From JAJPHY01 sp040754475 (GTDB lineage: Bacteria > Actinomycetota > UBA4738 > HRBIN12): 6,661 nucleotides of DNA. The stretch is taken from positions 1-6,661 of the forward strand of contig JBFMCN010000024.1 in NCBI GenBank assembly GCA_040754475.1. The letters run 5' to 3'. Shown in pieces: positions 5,523 to 6,661 of this stretch; the stretch's first letter is position 1, and each line of letters opens with the position of its first letter. The notes under the pieces are model-generated. The model did not search any database. It was not told where the DNA came from and saw only the letters and a list, made by a program, of their open reading frames with translations. The position numbers and the translations under genes were made by a program.

Positions 5523-5738
5523 ATGAAAGCGGGCATCCACCCCGAGTACGTGATGGCGACGGTTCACTGCTCCTGCGGAAACACGTTCCAGACGCGCTCG
5601 ACGAAATCCGAGCTTCGAGTGGAGATCTGCTCGAACTGCCACCCGTTCTATACGGGCAAGCAGAAGCTCGTGGACACCGGAGGCAGGGTCGAGCGCTTCC
5701 AGCGTCGGTACGGGAAGCATCCCGCGTCGCCGGCCTGA
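5523..5738 (+). CDS. rpmE: 50S ribosomal protein L31, zinc-binding form
   Basis: A 71-residue protein of the 50S subunit that helps bridge to the 30S subunit. It is recognised by MKAGIHPEY at the start, CSCGNTFQTRST, and CSNCHPFYTGKQK. Cys16, Cys18, Cys36 and Cys39 form the zinc site, so this is the zinc-containing (C+) form rather than the zinc-free RpmE2 made under zinc limitation. Length is normal. The ATG is preceded by overlapping AGGAG and AAGGA (5507-5516), giving a good ribosome binding site. It lies 34 bases after rho with no hairpin-plus-T-tract between them, as in the widespread rho-rpmE pair. Confidence 0.97.
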   Translation: MKAGIHPEYVMATVHCSCGNTFQTRSTKSELRVEICSNCHPFYTGKQKLVDTGGRVERFQRRYGKHPASPA

Positions 5739-5752
5739 TAAGCGGCTCGCCG

Positions 5753-6661
5753 ATGGCCGACGAAGGGCCGCGCGCGCAGCACTACTACGGCGGTCAGGCC
5801 GTCATCGAGGGCGTGATGATGCGCGGCCGCGACGTCTGGGCGGTCGCGGTTCGCCGTCCCGACCGATCGATCCACGTCGAGTCGCACGACATCCACTCGA
5901 TCGCAGACCGGTTCCCGATCTTCAGGAAGCCCGGCCTGCGTGGCGTGATGGCACTCGGCCAGTCGTTGTCGATCGGCATGAGGGCGTTGTCAATCTCGGC
6001 CAACCAGTCGTCTCCGGAGGAAGTCCAGATGTCGTCGGGCCTGATGGCGCTCTCCATGACGGTGGCCCTCGCCCTCTTCCTCGGCATCTTCATCGTGGGT
6101 CCGGCAATCGTCTTCCGCTGGGTCGGCCGTAGCGTCGATTCGAGTCTCCTCGTCAACGTTCTGGAGGGGCTCTTCCGGATCTGTCTGTTCCTTGCATATC
6201 TGGCGCTGATCGGCCGGACCAAGGACATCCGGCGGGTCTTCCAGTACCACGGTGCGGAGCACAAGACGATCGCGGCGTACGAGCACGACGAACCGCTCGT
6301 GCCCGCGCGCGTCGACCGCTACTCGACACTCCACGTCCGCTGCGGGACCAACTTCCTCCTCATCGTGATGGTGATCGCGATCCTCGTGTTCGCCTTGTTC
6401 GGAAATCCGGGGATCTGGTGGCGCGTCGGCTCGCGGATCGTGGCCATCCCGGTCATCGCGGGGATCGCGTACGAGATGCTCCGATTGGGCGCTCGGTTCG
6501 AGGGCTCCAAGTTCATGCGTGCGCTCATGGCCCCGGGGCTATGGCTCCAGAAGATCACGACGAAGCAGCCGGACGGCGACCAGATCGAGGTGGCGATCGC
6601 GTCGTTCAGCGAGGTCCGCCGCAAAGAGGAAGAGGTGTCGGCTGCACAGCCGCTCGCGGAG
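5753..6661 (+). CDS. DUF1385 (YqhQ-like) membrane protein, 3' end outside the window
   Basis: A frame of 303 codons, open to the window edge with no stop. Family signatures are YYGGQAVIEGVMMRG at 11-25, FQYHGAEHKTIAAYE at 163-177, RCGTNF at 196-201, and a late APGLWLQKITT (260-270) followed by Q277-IEVAIAS. The protein is nearly complete, since members are about 300-320 residues; the last visible residues are a polar tail. Likely membrane segments are about 97-120, 134-154, 201-217 and 226-242. The biochemical function is unknown. The invariant-looking His166, Glu169, His170, Lys171 and Cys197 near the membrane suggest metal or substrate binding, which is inference. The ATG at 5753 is 14 bases after the rpmE stop but has no clear Shine-Dalgarno sequence, so translation may depend on rpmE. 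In related genomes prfA often follows, but it is not visible here. Confidence 0.9.
   Translation, partial: MADEGPRAQHYYGGQAVIEGVMMRGRDVWAVAVRRPDRSIHVESHDIHSIADRFPIFRKPGLRGVMALGQSLSIGMRALSISANQSSPEEVQMSSGLMALSMTVALALFLGIFIVGPAIVFRWVGRSVDSSLLVNVLEGLFRICLFLAYLALIGRTKDIRRVFQYHGAEHKTIAAYEHDEPLVPARVDRYSTLHVRCGTNFLLIVMVIAILVFALFGNPGIWWRVGSRIVAIPVIAGIAYEMLRLGARFEGSKFMRALMAPGLWLQKITTKQPDGDQIEVAIASFSEVRRKEEEVSAAQPLAE

Noticed and set aside
3851..5536. Two minus-strand open frames (3851-4675 and 4751-5536) opposite rho
   Set aside because: They are antisense shadows from high third-position GC; the + strand Rho is unmistakable across both.
5794..6624. Minus-strand open frames opposite the DUF1385 gene
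   Set aside because: The + strand frame is open to the window edge and carries clear family motifs and membrane segments; the antisense products carry none.

Overview
The window is a compact, GC-rich stretch of a bacterial chromosome. Seven protein genes all lie on the + strand, and no intergenic gap exceeds about 40 bases after the first gene. The high GC, GTG starts next to strong GGAGG-type ribosome binding sites, a possible leaderless first gene, a Rho factor with a long acidic/arginine-rich insert, and the order rho - rpmE - DUF1385 suggest a deep-branching or uncultured member of Actinomycetota. Another high-GC bacterial phylum such as Chloroflexota cannot be excluded. Nothing points to a phage, plasmid or insertion sequence, and I see no tRNA, rRNA or CRISPR.

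Layout: bases 1-82 are non-coding, with a weak -10-like hexamer just before the first start. 83-871 is a calcineurin-like metallophosphoesterase. 908-2239 resembles cyclic 2,3-diphosphoglycerate synthetase (CpgS) and 2236-3195 resembles 2-phosphoglycerate kinase with an N-terminal ATP-cone. 3192-3854 is a small-type transaldolase, 3854-5488 is transcription terminator Rho, 5523-5738 is zinc-type ribosomal protein L31, and 5753 to the window end is a DUF1385/YqhQ-type membrane protein that continues past the edge. From cpgS to rho each start codon overlaps the previous stop (ATGA, ATGA, TAGTG), so these four genes look like one translationally coupled operon. The phosphoesterase (36 bases upstream) and rpmE (34 bases downstream) are probably co-transcribed.

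The most interesting content is the adjacent kinase and synthetase. In thermophilic methanogens these two enzymes convert 2-phosphoglycerate first to 2,3-bisphosphoglycerate and then to cyclic 2,3-diphosphoglycerate (cDPG), a solute that accumulates and stabilises proteins. Here the complete two-enzyme module sits in what looks like a bacterial housekeeping operon, next to a phosphoesterase that could plausibly act on a phosphorylated or cyclic product and to a pentose-phosphate enzyme. The enzyme families are clear from motifs; that this cell makes cDPG, and that the phosphoesterase belongs to the pathway, is inference. The second half (tal, rho, rpmE, DUF1385) is ordinary conserved core-genome context: a transaldolase close to rho-rpmE is also seen in Bacillus.
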